DNA of 21,572 bases. Source: Lachnospiraceae bacterium. Lineage in GTDB: Bacteria; Bacillota; Clostridia; Lachnospirales; Lachnospiraceae. Positions 14,317 through 20,368 of this stretch are shown one piece after another (within the stretch, counting starts at the first letter, position 1; each line of letters opens with the position of its first letter). The stretch lies in assembly GCA_009774145.1 (NCBI GenBank), contig VSND01000070.1, forward strand, positions 1 through 21,572. Direction: 5' to 3'. The position numbers were made by a program, and so were the translations under genes. The notes under the pieces were generated by a model. That model was not told the origin of the DNA and did not search any database. It saw only the letters and a program-made list of their open reading frames with translations.

Positions 14317-14335
14317 GGGTTTTTAGAAAATAAAC

Positions 14336-14350
14336 GCACATTTTGTGTGC
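14336..14350. promoter_or_regulatory. Operator O3
   Basis: GCACATTTTGTGTGC: the most symmetrical copy, arms GCACA and TGTGC around 5 bp. It lies between the two divergent promoters. Confidence 0.7.
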
Positions 14351-14360
14351 TTCGTATTCT

Positions 14361-14388
14361 TTGCACATTTTGTATGATAAAATACAAT
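14361..14388 (+). promoter_or_regulatory. Repressor promoter
   Basis: Plus-strand TTGCAC (14361-14366), 16-bp spacer, TACAAT (14383-14388). Operator O4 overlaps the -35 box and spacer, which implies autoregulation of the repressor. Confidence 0.65.
14363..14377. promoter_or_regulatory. Operator O4
   Basis: GCACATTTTGTATGA: first half as in O3, second half TATG with one change. It overlaps the repressor promoter. Confidence 0.6.
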
Positions 14389-14411
14389 CAGCTTAGCAAG
14401 GAGGTTTTTCG

Positions 14412-15056
14412 ATGAATCTCGGAGAAATAATACGATCTCTCAGGGACACAAACGGCATTACACAAAAAGAACTTGCAGATAAACTCTCTATATCCCCAAG
14501 CACAATCGGAATGTACGAGCAAGGCAGACGTGAACCAGATACAACTACGCTTACACATATAGCCACATACTTTAGTGTACCTACTGATTATCTCTTAGGA
14601 GTTGGAGTGTTTGAAAACTGGGATATATTACTAAAAAATAAAACCATCATAACACATCAAATATCAAAACAGGCTCAGCAACTTTCTTTAAACATTAAAG
14701 ATGGTATAGATGATATATCATTCGCAAAACTTGTTTATGCATTTGATATTCATATTGTCATACATGAAGACAAAACAATAGGAATATCTGCTAAGGATCC
14801 AATACCCACTTACACTAGGAATTACTTCTCAAATACACCATCAGTTACTGATGCAGAAAAAGAACTACTTTCCTTATATAGAATGTCCACTCCTGAAGAA
14901 AAAAGAGAGGTTATAGATTTACTAAATTCTTTTTGTGCTTTAAAAGACAAAAGAGACCGAACGAAGGTTCTTGCGAAATGCTATGAATTAGAAGATTTCC
15001 AATCATCTGTTGCAGCAGATGATCTTGGAGAAACAGGAACCGAAAGCCCAAAATAA
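14412..15056 (+). CDS. Phage repressor, XRE family without S24 peptidase
   Basis: 214 residues. The N-terminal HTH (EIIRSLRDTNGITQKELADK, SISPSTIGMYEQGRREPDTT) is followed by TDYLLGVG, the standard end of the DNA-binding domain in Firmicutes CI-like repressors. The C-terminal part (SVTDAEKELLSLYRMSTPEEKREV) is a helical dimerisation-type region. No LexA/CI-type Ser-Lys autoprotease motifs are seen, so induction is probably not by RecA-stimulated self-cleavage. AAGGAGG 7 nt before the ATG. It is the first gene of a rightward operon with the SAP/MuF-like gene and the integrase. A 6-bp hairpin after its stop lacks a T-tract and would not terminate. Confidence 0.85.
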   Translation: MNLGEIIRSLRDTNGITQKELADKLSISPSTIGMYEQGRREPDTTTLTHIATYFSVPTDYLLGVGVFENWDILLKNKTIITHQISKQAQQLSLNIKDGIDDISFAKLVYAFDIHIVIHEDKTIGISAKDPIPTYTRNYFSNTPSVTDAEKELLSLYRMSTPEEKREVIDLLNSFCALKDKRDRTKVLAKCYELEDFQSSVAADDLGETGTESPK

Positions 15057-15104
15057 TACCCTTCGTGTGGTACCGAAGGAAAAGAAATAATAAGGAGTAA
15101 TGTC

Positions 15105-16082
15105 ATGGGACTACTTAGTTCGATAAAAAAATTATTTCCTATAAACAGAGAACATACCGATACGCAGTCTGATTTTTCTGGGGAAAGAGATATTTCTCTT
15201 TCCCCTTCAGAGATTCAATTTCTAAAATACACTTCCGGACATAATACGGACCTCTCTACCTTTTCAAAAAAATTTAATTATGACTTTGGATTAAATTATG
15301 AACGGACTATAAATCTATTACTCCGATATGGATACATTCGGATTGGAAATGCAGATGAATCTTTAATCATTTATACGACACAAGATCTCAAATCTTTTCT
15401 CAGTGCAAAGGGGCTACCAACATCTGGAAAGAAAGAGGCCTTGATAAATCGTATACGAACGGAAACTAATGACTATGACGCTTATTTTTCTAAGAGAATA
15501 TTCGTTCTAACTGAAAAAGGAAATACCATTATTGATAGATATGACGAATCACAGACAAGTGCTCTCAAAGACAAAATCAAATATACCATATCCTGTATAA
15601 GAAAAGGGAATACAGATCAGATTGTTTCCTTATACGAGTCGGCCCCAGACTCCAAAAAACCATTATCTTTAGGATATGATAGAAATAACATTATAAAAGA
15701 TGTGGAATGTATTGATCAATATCGTATTATGGGGCATGATACAGATCGAGAGTTATCTATCTGCATTATCTCAACGATGTATCATAAATCTTTTAAGGAT
15801 ACTACTGAACTATTAAAAAAACTGGGATATTTTGATATAGAAAATTCCGAAATTCACATTGCTTATACATCGATATGTACTTTAAAAAGCTTGATGGATT
15901 TTAAAGAAGCTGGAATAAAAAAGTATAGAGTTTCTACATGTAATGATGGAAGAGTATGTAGTAACTGTGCTAAACATAATAATAAAATATATCAGGTGCT
16001 CAAGGCAGAACCCAGAAAAAATGCTCCCCCTCTTTGTGATGAATGTCGATGTATCATACGTCCAGTTTTTGATAATAAATGA
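15105..16082 (+). CDS. SAP-domain protein with MuF-like C-terminal zinc motif
   Basis: 325 residues, starting MGLLSSIKKLFPINRE after AAGGAG. A SAP DNA-binding motif is visible at about 93-121 (DLKSFLSAKGLPTSGKKEAL). The C-terminal ~50 residues (GIKKYRVSTCNDGRVCSNC ... PPLCDECRCIIRPV) strongly resemble the end of MuF-type phage head-morphogenesis proteins, where CxxC and HxxCRC bind zinc; here the His is replaced by Cys (CDECRC). No head genes are nearby and it sits between repressor and integrase, so it is expressed in the lysogen. The function is unknown; control of excision, or superinfection exclusion, are guesses. Codon use is markedly A/T-rich, unlike the integrase that follows. Confidence 0.65.
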   Translation: MGLLSSIKKLFPINREHTDTQSDFSGERDISLSPSEIQFLKYTSGHNTDLSTFSKKFNYDFGLNYERTINLLLRYGYIRIGNADESLIIYTTQDLKSFLSAKGLPTSGKKEALINRIRTETNDYDAYFSKRIFVLTEKGNTIIDRYDESQTSALKDKIKYTISCIRKGNTDQIVSLYESAPDSKKPLSLGYDRNNIIKDVECIDQYRIMGHDTDRELSICIISTMYHKSFKDTTELLKKLGYFDIENSEIHIAYTSICTLKSLMDFKEAGIKKYRVSTCNDGRVCSNCAKHNNKIYQVLKAEPRKNAPPLCDECRCIIRPVFDNK

Positions 16083-16090
16083 GGTGAGTC

Positions 16091-17197
16091 ATGCCAGCCT
16101 ATAAATATACCCTAAAAGATGGAAAAACAACACTCTGGAGGGCAAAATTCTATGTAATCGACTGGACCGGCGCCAGGAAACAAATATGCAAGAGGGGATT
16201 CAAAACACAGAGGGAAGCCAAAGAATATGAACGCCTCTATCTGGATCAGCAGAACAACACCAGCGATATACTCTTTTCTTCCCTTGTTGAAAACTATATG
16301 GAAGACATGTCGCACCGATTAAAGCCTACCACAATGGAAAATAAGCAATTTATCATAAACGGCAAGCTGCTCCCCTATTTCGGCAAATTACGCGTATGCG
16401 ACATTGATACAATCAAGATACGGAAATGGCAGAACGAATTGATCTCATACCGGGATGAAGACGGAAAGCCGTTTTCGCAGACATACCTTAAGACCGTCAA
16501 TAACCAATTGTCGGCCCTTATGAACTACGCCGTATCCCATTACCGGCTCTCCCAGAATCCCTGTAAGGCTGCTGGCAGCATGGGCCGGAGCAACGCTGAG
16601 GAAATGAATATCTGGACGCAGGAACAATATGAGCGGTTTTCCAGCACCATACAGAAATCCTCCGTAAAGCTGGCCTTCGATGTGCTGTTCTATACTGGGA
16701 TGCGTTCCGGAGAATTGCTTGCTCTTACTCCTGCCGACATCCTCCCTTCAAAGCGGATAGATATCAATAAGAGTTATGCCAAGGTAAAAGGTGAAGAACT
16801 GTTCCTGGAGCCAAAGACTCCCAAGGCCAAACGCTGCATATCCATACCCGGATTCCTTTATAAGGACATTCAGGCATATGTGGCAAAGCTATATGGGATT
16901 GAAAAAGGAGACCGCATATTTTACTTTACAAAATCTGCCCTGGATAAGGAAATAAAGAGGATCGCAGGAAAGGCCGGACTCCCTCCTATAAGGGTCCACG
17001 ATCTCAGACACTCCCACGCCAGTATGCTGATCAACCTGGGATTCTCCGCACTGGAGATTGCGGACCGGCTGGGGCATGAATCCGTAAAGACCACATTGGA
17101 TACCTATTCGCACCTTTACCCGGACAAGGATCAGCAGCTGGCTGACCGACTGGATCAGTTCCGGCTATCGGATTCAGGTGAAAAAGAAACCCCTTGA
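16091..17197 (+). CDS. int: Tyrosine recombinase integrase (phage/Tn916 type)
   Basis: 368 residues. The N-terminal arm-binding domain (about 1-50: LWRAKFYVIDWTGARKQ) is followed by a SAM-like core-binding domain (60-160) and the catalytic domain. Catalytic residues are Arg205 (TGMRSGE), His303-x-x-Arg306 (HDLRH), His329 (LGHES) and Tyr339 (DTYSHL). The length is typical and the set complete, so it should be active. It starts 8 nt after the upstream stop with GAGGTGA. It inserts the element probably at the 3' end of guaA, the next chromosomal gene. Its stop codon overlaps the -35 box of the antisense RNA promoter. Confidence 0.95.
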   Translation: MPAYKYTLKDGKTTLWRAKFYVIDWTGARKQICKRGFKTQREAKEYERLYLDQQNNTSDILFSSLVENYMEDMSHRLKPTTMENKQFIINGKLLPYFGKLRVCDIDTIKIRKWQNELISYRDEDGKPFSQTYLKTVNNQLSALMNYAVSHYRLSQNPCKAAGSMGRSNAEEMNIWTQEQYERFSSTIQKSSVKLAFDVLFYTGMRSGELLALTPADILPSKRIDINKSYAKVKGEELFLEPKTPKAKRCISIPGFLYKDIQAYVAKLYGIEKGDRIFYFTKSALDKEIKRIAGKAGLPPIRVHDLRHSHASMLINLGFSALEIADRLGHESVKTTLDTYSHLYPDKDQQLADRLDQFRLSDSGEKETP

Positions 17198-17222
17198 ACT
17201 TTCCGGCTGTTTATGCTATTCT
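17194..17222 (+). promoter_or_regulatory. Promoter of the antitoxin RNA
   Basis: TTGAAC (17194-17199), 17-bp spacer, TATTCT (17217-17222) with TG one base upstream (extended -10). The transcript would start near 17229. The -35 box overlaps the integrase stop codon. Confidence 0.6.
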
Positions 17223-17223
17223 T

Positions 17224-17258
17224 TAACTAAAGAAGGACGTCTGCTCCAACAGACGTCC
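17224..17258 (-). terminator. Minus-strand terminator of the toxin mRNA
   Basis: Minus-strand perfect 9-bp stem GGACGTCTG / CAGACGTCC (17235-17258, 6-nt loop) followed by TTCTTTAGTT. On the plus strand the same hairpin forms the 5' end of the antitoxin RNA. Confidence 0.65.
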
Positions 17259-17358
17259 TCCGTGGAACTCACTCCAAAGGTGGAGCTTCCCCAAGTGGGT
17301 ATTACCTCTCAGTGAGAGGCGCCCGTCCTGGTTGCGACAGGGCGGGCATTATTTTTTT
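17229..17358 (+). ncRNA. Predicted antisense antitoxin RNA of a type I toxin-antitoxin pair
   Basis: About 125-130 nt with no ORF. It contains four hairpins in a row: 17235-17258, 17272-17285 (CTCCA/TGGAG), 17305-17319 (CCTCTC/GAGAGG), and a terminator at 17321-17347 plus T-tract. Its promoter lies just upstream, and its 3' end overlaps the last codons and stop of the holin-like toxin on the other strand. It is thus fully complementary to the toxin 3' untranslated region, the arrangement of txpA/RatA and bsrG/SR4. Assignment rests on architecture, not on a known RNA family. Confidence 0.65.
17321..17358 (+). terminator. Rho-independent terminator (plus strand)
   Basis: 10-bp stem (17321-17330 with 17338-17347, one G-U pair, 7-nt loop) followed by ATTATTTTTTT. 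It ends the antitoxin RNA and probably also the repressor-integrase transcript. Confidence 0.85.
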
Positions 17359-17474
17359 CGCCTGTGATCCTTATCTCTGTCGAGAAAGGCAAGCAACGCT
17401 ATAACAAAACTACCGAAGGCAATCAGCAAGCCGATTATCCCTATAAATATCAAAATGATATCCGCAGCTGTCAT
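17349..17474 (-). CDS. Holin-like type I toxin (41 aa membrane peptide)
   Basis: MTAADIILIFIGIIGLLIAF continues as GSFVIALLAFLDRDKDHRRKK: one long hydrophobic helix and a basic end, matching the 'putative holin-like toxin' family of Firmicutes. These peptides insert in the membrane and are silenced by an antisense RNA. The ATG at 17474 has GGGAGG 8 nt upstream; a longer frame from 17567 would lack this. It has its own strong promoter about 80 nt upstream, a ribosome site that can be paired off by the leader, and a convergent antisense RNA over its 3' end. It lies between integrase and guaA and may stabilise the element. Confidence 0.8.
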   Translation of the reverse strand: MTAADIILIFIGIIGLLIAFGSFVIALLAFLDRDKDHRRKK

Positions 17475-17482
17475 TGGCGCCA

Positions 17483-17526
17483 CCTCCCTTCTATGTATCC
17501 GGCAAGCCGGGTATAAGCTCGGGAGG
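17483..17526 (-). promoter_or_regulatory. Shine-Dalgarno sequestration in toxin leader
   Basis: On the minus strand, CCTCCC in the leader (17521-17526) is an exact complement of the ribosome site GGGAGG (17483-17488). A small CCGG-CTTG-CCGG hairpin lies between them (about 17499-17510). Such closed ribosome sites are typical of type I toxin mRNAs. Confidence 0.5.
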
Positions 17527-17557
17527 CTACCACCCCTGTCATGGGTTCCATGAATGG

Positions 17558-17586
17558 ATTCTACCATAATCCGACAGGAATTTCAA
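17558..17586 (-). promoter_or_regulatory. Toxin promoter
   Basis: Minus-strand TTGAAA (17581-17586), 17-bp spacer, TAGAAT (17558-17563) with TG one base before the -10. Transcript start near 17551, giving an mRNA of about 320 nt to the 17235 hairpin. Confidence 0.75.
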
Positions 17587-17629
17587 CTGCATCCATTTTG
17601 AGGTAATAAAAGTACGGATCTATTTTTTG

Positions 17630-17647
17630 AGTGTCATTTTAGTGTCA
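17630..17647. repeat. Short direct repeat AGTGTCA near the element end
   Basis: AGTGTCA occurs at 17630-17636 and 17641-17647, 11 bp apart. Its position by the presumed element end suggests arm-type integrase sites or att-proximal sequence, but nothing else proves it. Confidence 0.3.
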
Positions 17648-17652
17648 CGGAG

Positions 17653-17697
17653 CAAAAAGAAAGACCGGAAAACCCTTATTTTACAGGCTTTCCAGTC
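17653..17697 (-). terminator. guaA terminator
   Basis: Minus-strand stem of 12 bp (G-U pairs included; 17663-17697) with an 11-nt loop, then TTTCTTTTT. It lies 11 nt after the guaA stop codon. If integration occurred at the guaA end, this terminator may belong to the element. Confidence 0.85.
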
Positions 17698-17707
17698 AAA
17701 ATGTCCG

Positions 17708-19249
17708 CTATTCGAACTCAATCGTCCCCGGCGGCTTACTCGTCAAATCATACATGACCCGGTTCACCCCTTTGACCTCATTGATGATCCTGCTTGTCAC
17801 CTTAAAAAGCACTTCATACGGGATCTGTGCGCATTCCGCAGTCATAAAATCACTGGTGTTCACAGCCCGCAGTGCCACGGCGTAATCATACGTCCGAAAA
17901 TCACCCATGACTCCCACCGACCGCATATTTGTAAGTCCGGCAAAATACTGTCCCATTCCCTTATCCAGTCCTGCTTTCGCAATTTCCTCCCGGTAGATGT
18001 AATCCGCATCCTGCACGATCCGGACCTTCTCTTCTGTCACTTCCCCGATAATCCGGATACCCAGTCCAGGTCCCGGAAAAGGCTGACGATAGACCAGATG
18101 TTCCGGAATTCCAAGCTCCAGACCGGCCTTTCTTACCTCATCCTTAAACAGCATCCGGAGAGGTTCGATAATCTCTTTAAAATCAACCACGTCTGGAAGA
18201 CCGCCCACATTATGGTGAGACTTGATGACCGCCGACTTGCCAAGGCCCGACTCAATCACGTCCGGGTAGATGGTTCCCTGCACCAGAAAATCCACCGCCC
18301 CAATCTTCTTCGCCTCTTCCTCAAAGACACGGATAAATTCCTCGCCGATGATCTTCCGCTTCTGCTCCGGCTCCGTGACTCCTTTTAATTTATCATAATA
18401 TCTCTGCTGCGCATTGACCCGGATAAAATTCAGTTCATAAGGGCCATCCGGTCCAAAAACCGCTTCCACCTCGTCTCCTTCGTTCTTGCGCAGGAGTCCG
18501 TGATCCACGAAAACGCAGGTCAGCTGTTTCCCGATGGCCCTGGACAGAAGAACCGCTGCCACAGAAGAATCCACTCCGCCGGACAGGGCACAGAGCACTT
18601 TGCCGTCTCCTACCTTTTCCCTCACCTGACGAATCGTCTCCTCCACAAAGGATCCCATCTGCCAGTCCCCTGTGCATCCGCATACATCATACACAAAGCT
18701 TCTGAGCATCTTCTGCCCTTCCTTCGTATGCATGACCTCCGGATGGAACTGCGTTGCATAGATCTTCCGCTTTGGACATTCCATCGCTGCCACCGGGCAG
18801 ACCGGCGTATGAGCGGTCACACGAAATCCTTCCGGCGCCTGTGCAATATAGTCCGTATGACTCATCCATGCCACCGTGGTCGTTTCCACATCTTTGAAAA
18901 GAACAGACGTCCTTTCCACCTCTACGTTTGTATGCCCGTACTCACTGACCGGAGCCGTCTCTACTCTTCCGCCCAGACTGTGTGCAATCAGCTGCGAACC
19001 GTAACAGATTCCCAGAATCGGAATGCCCGTCTCAAATATTTCTTTCTGATAATGAGGCGAAGTTTCATCATAAACGCTGTTCGGCCCGCCTGTGAAGATA
19101 ATCCCTTTCGGATTCATCTCCTTTATCTTCTCAAGGCTCAGCGTGTAAGGATGCACCTCACAATATACATTGCATTCTCTGACTCTGCGCGCAATCAGCT
19201 GATTATACTGTCCGCCAAAGTCCAGAACGATGACCATTTCTTTAGCCAA
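17708..19249 (-). CDS. guaA: GMP synthase (glutamine-hydrolysing)
   Basis: 513 residues, the usual length. It converts XMP to GMP with ATP and glutamine, the last step of guanine nucleotide synthesis, in the cytoplasm. The class I amidotransferase domain has the catalytic Cys82 (GICYGSQ) with His169 and Glu171 (HPEV). The ATP pyrophosphatase P-loop is SGGVDSS (223-229). The C-terminal dimerisation domain ends in PPGTIEFE. The start is a TTG at 19249 with GAGGAGG 9 nt upstream; an ATG at 19237 lies too far from it. It has its own promoter and terminator. The 3' end is a recognised integration site for genomic islands, and this one lies next to an integrase. Confidence 0.98.
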   Translation of the reverse strand: MAKEMVIVLDFGGQYNQLIARRVRECNVYCEVHPYTLSLEKIKEMNPKGIIFTGGPNSVYDETSPHYQKEIFETGIPILGICYGSQLIAHSLGGRVETAPVSEYGHTNVEVERTSVLFKDVETTTVAWMSHTDYIAQAPEGFRVTAHTPVCPVAAMECPKRKIYATQFHPEVMHTKEGQKMLRSFVYDVCGCTGDWQMGSFVEETIRQVREKVGDGKVLCALSGGVDSSVAAVLLSRAIGKQLTCVFVDHGLLRKNEGDEVEAVFGPDGPYELNFIRVNAQQRYYDKLKGVTEPEQKRKIIGEEFIRVFEEEAKKIGAVDFLVQGTIYPDVIESGLGKSAVIKSHHNVGGLPDVVDFKEIIEPLRMLFKDEVRKAGLELGIPEHLVYRQPFPGPGLGIRIIGEVTEEKVRIVQDADYIYREEIAKAGLDKGMGQYFAGLTNMRSVGVMGDFRTYDYAVALRAVNTSDFMTAECAQIPYEVLFKVTSRIINEVKGVNRVMYDLTSKPPGTIEFE

Positions 19250-19280
19250 ACCGTTTTTCCTCCTCGGTATATTTGAAAAT

Positions 19281-19309
19281 ATTATACGTGATGTCTCATT
19301 TTATGGCAA
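19281..19309 (-). promoter_or_regulatory. guaA promoter
   Basis: Minus-strand TTGCCA (19304-19309), 17-bp spacer, perfect TATAAT (19281-19286). The leader is only about 25 nt to the ribosome site, so no purine riboswitch fits. From here to the thiT stop (19310-19426) I see no gene and no strong terminator. Confidence 0.85.
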
Positions 19310-19426
19310 GCATTAAGAAAGAAAATCCACTGCAAATTTAACCGAAGGTGCGGTTCTTCCCATACCGGGCTCCTTCGCCCTGTCTTTGCGCTGTCGATCT
19401 GCCATCGCCGGACCAGCGGTCCTGTC

Positions 19427-20092
19427 CTACGACACTGCCGTTCTCTTCACCTGATTCAGCGCGGACGCAACCGCCGGCACAGAAATGACCGCCGCCGTAA
19501 TCAGCGCCTCCACCAGCAGAAAGCTGTAATTATACACGATCGGGTACACGCTTCTCAGAGACTGCGGAAAATTATCCGGCATATAACTCATCCAGTACAG
19601 ATACCCGCCCAGCGCATGGAAGGCTCCTCTTGCCAGTACTGCCGCAATGTAACCTTTCACCAGACCTTTCGGGCTTCTGGAAAAAAATCCCGCAACTCCG
19701 AGAGCGGCAAAAGCCAGCACATAATCGCAGCACACCTGAAACAGAGAAAGCACATAAGGTTCCTGGATAAACTGCAGGATCCCGTAGGCAAGCCCCACCA
19801 GAACGCCTGTCTTCACGCCGTACCAGTTAGCCACCATAACAATAAAGAGCATACTGCACAGCGTCACGCTGCCGCCCCAGGGCATCTCAAAAATCTTGAT
19901 ATACGACGTCACAAAAGCAAGCGCTATGGATGCTGCACAGAAAATCAGCTGCTTTGTAGACATTCTGCTCTTCTCCGAATTTTTCCCTGCAAAATAGATC
20001 GCCAGTGCAAACAGAGCGATCCCCGCCGCGACGCACACTGCATAACCTGCAGCCGTCAGGCCGCCCTCTGCATTTACCAGAAATGAAAACAT
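19427..20092 (-). CDS. thiT: ThiT, thiamine-binding S component of an ECF transporter
   Basis: 221 residues with about seven hydrophobic segments. ThiT binds thiamine in the membrane and uses the shared EcfAAT energising module encoded elsewhere. Family features: MPWGGSVTLCSMLFI, WYGVKTGVLVGLAYGILQF, FQVCCDYVLAFAALG, and the thiamine-pocket segment FHALGGYLYW with a later YNYSFLLVE. An extra N-terminal helix makes it longer than the roughly 180-residue lactococcal protein. The ATG at 20092 is chosen (AAAGGAGG 7 nt upstream); the frame to 20125 would run into the leader hairpin. A TPP riboswitch precedes it, confirming a thiamine role. Confidence 0.92.
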   Translation of the reverse strand: MFSFLVNAEGGLTAAGYAVCVAAGIALFALAIYFAGKNSEKSRMSTKQLIFCAASIALAFVTSYIKIFEMPWGGSVTLCSMLFIVMVANWYGVKTGVLVGLAYGILQFIQEPYVLSLFQVCCDYVLAFAALGVAGFFSRSPKGLVKGYIAAVLARGAFHALGGYLYWMSYMPDNFPQSLRSVYPIVYNYSFLLVEALITAAVISVPAVASALNQVKRTAVS

Positions 20093-20093
20093 G

Positions 20094-20130
20094 AAAAAAC
20101 CTCCTTTATCTTCGATCGAAGACAAAGGAG
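20094..20130 (-). terminator. thiT leader expression-platform hairpin (terminator and ribosome-site sequester)
   Basis: Minus-strand near-perfect 14-bp stem (20101-20130, 2-nt loop, one G-U pair) followed by a six-T run. The 3' arm contains AAAGGAG, most of the thiT ribosome site. It can therefore act as an intrinsic terminator and as a translation block. Confidence 0.75.
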
Positions 20131-20145
20131 ATCCAAAAGTCCCTC

Positions 20146-20242
20146 ATAACGCATCCCTACGTTGGCATTATCCAAATCAGGTTACAGGTCAGGACGGTAT
20201 CAGCCCACTCTCAGCCTGCTTCCATGCAGGCTCCCTTGTCAT
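20146..20242 (-). promoter_or_regulatory. TPP riboswitch (THI element)
   Basis: The minus strand contains the conserved aptamer pieces in order: GGGAGCC, GCTGAGAGTGGG, GACC, ACCTGATTTGGATAATGCCA, and GTAGGGA. The outer stem is tentatively ATGAC (20238-20242) with GTTAT (20146-20150). Binding of thiamine pyrophosphate should switch off thiT through the hairpin downstream. Confidence 0.95.
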
Positions 20243-20268
20243 CAATCTTATGTAACTGTCTAATATCT

Positions 20269-20297
20269 ACAATATACAAAAAATCCTGCTCTGTCAA
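20269..20297 (-). promoter_or_regulatory. thiT promoter
   Basis: Minus-strand TTGACA (20292-20297), 17-bp spacer, TATTGT (20269-20274). The insertion sequence begins only 20 bp upstream of the -35 box, leaving the promoter core intact. Confidence 0.75.
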
Positions 20298-20316
20298 GAC
20301 TGCGTGTGATGCTGAT

Positions 20317-20332
20317 CACGACAAATGCATGA
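20317..20332 (+). repeat. Left inverted repeat of the IS
   Basis: CACGACAAATGCATGA, complementary to the right end except for one base. Confidence 0.75.
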
Positions 20333-20368
20333 ATGTCTACTCCAACCCGAACGCTAAATTACAGATTT

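Larger units (their letters stand above)
1..17707. mobile_element. Prophage-like element, early/lysogeny half, left end outside window
   Basis: Integrase, repressor, operators, Cro-like protein and phage replication genes lie in the order usual for a temperate Firmicutes phage: integrase arm to the right, early operon to the left. No capsid, terminase, tail or conjugation-machine genes are seen, so the structural half, if present, is beyond position 1. The right boundary is placed just before the guaA stop codon by inference, because the other attachment site is not visible. PcfJ and PcfK were named from a conjugative plasmid, so an integrative conjugative element is a possible alternative; the replisome organizer, helicase loader and repressor/Cro arrangement favour a phage. 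Confidence 0.8.

Noticed and set aside
15059..15079. Hairpin CCTTCG/CGAAGG after the repressor stop as a terminator
   Set aside because: The 6-bp stem is followed by AAAAGAAATAATAAGG, not by T residues, so it would not terminate plus-strand transcription; the downstream genes likely share the transcript.
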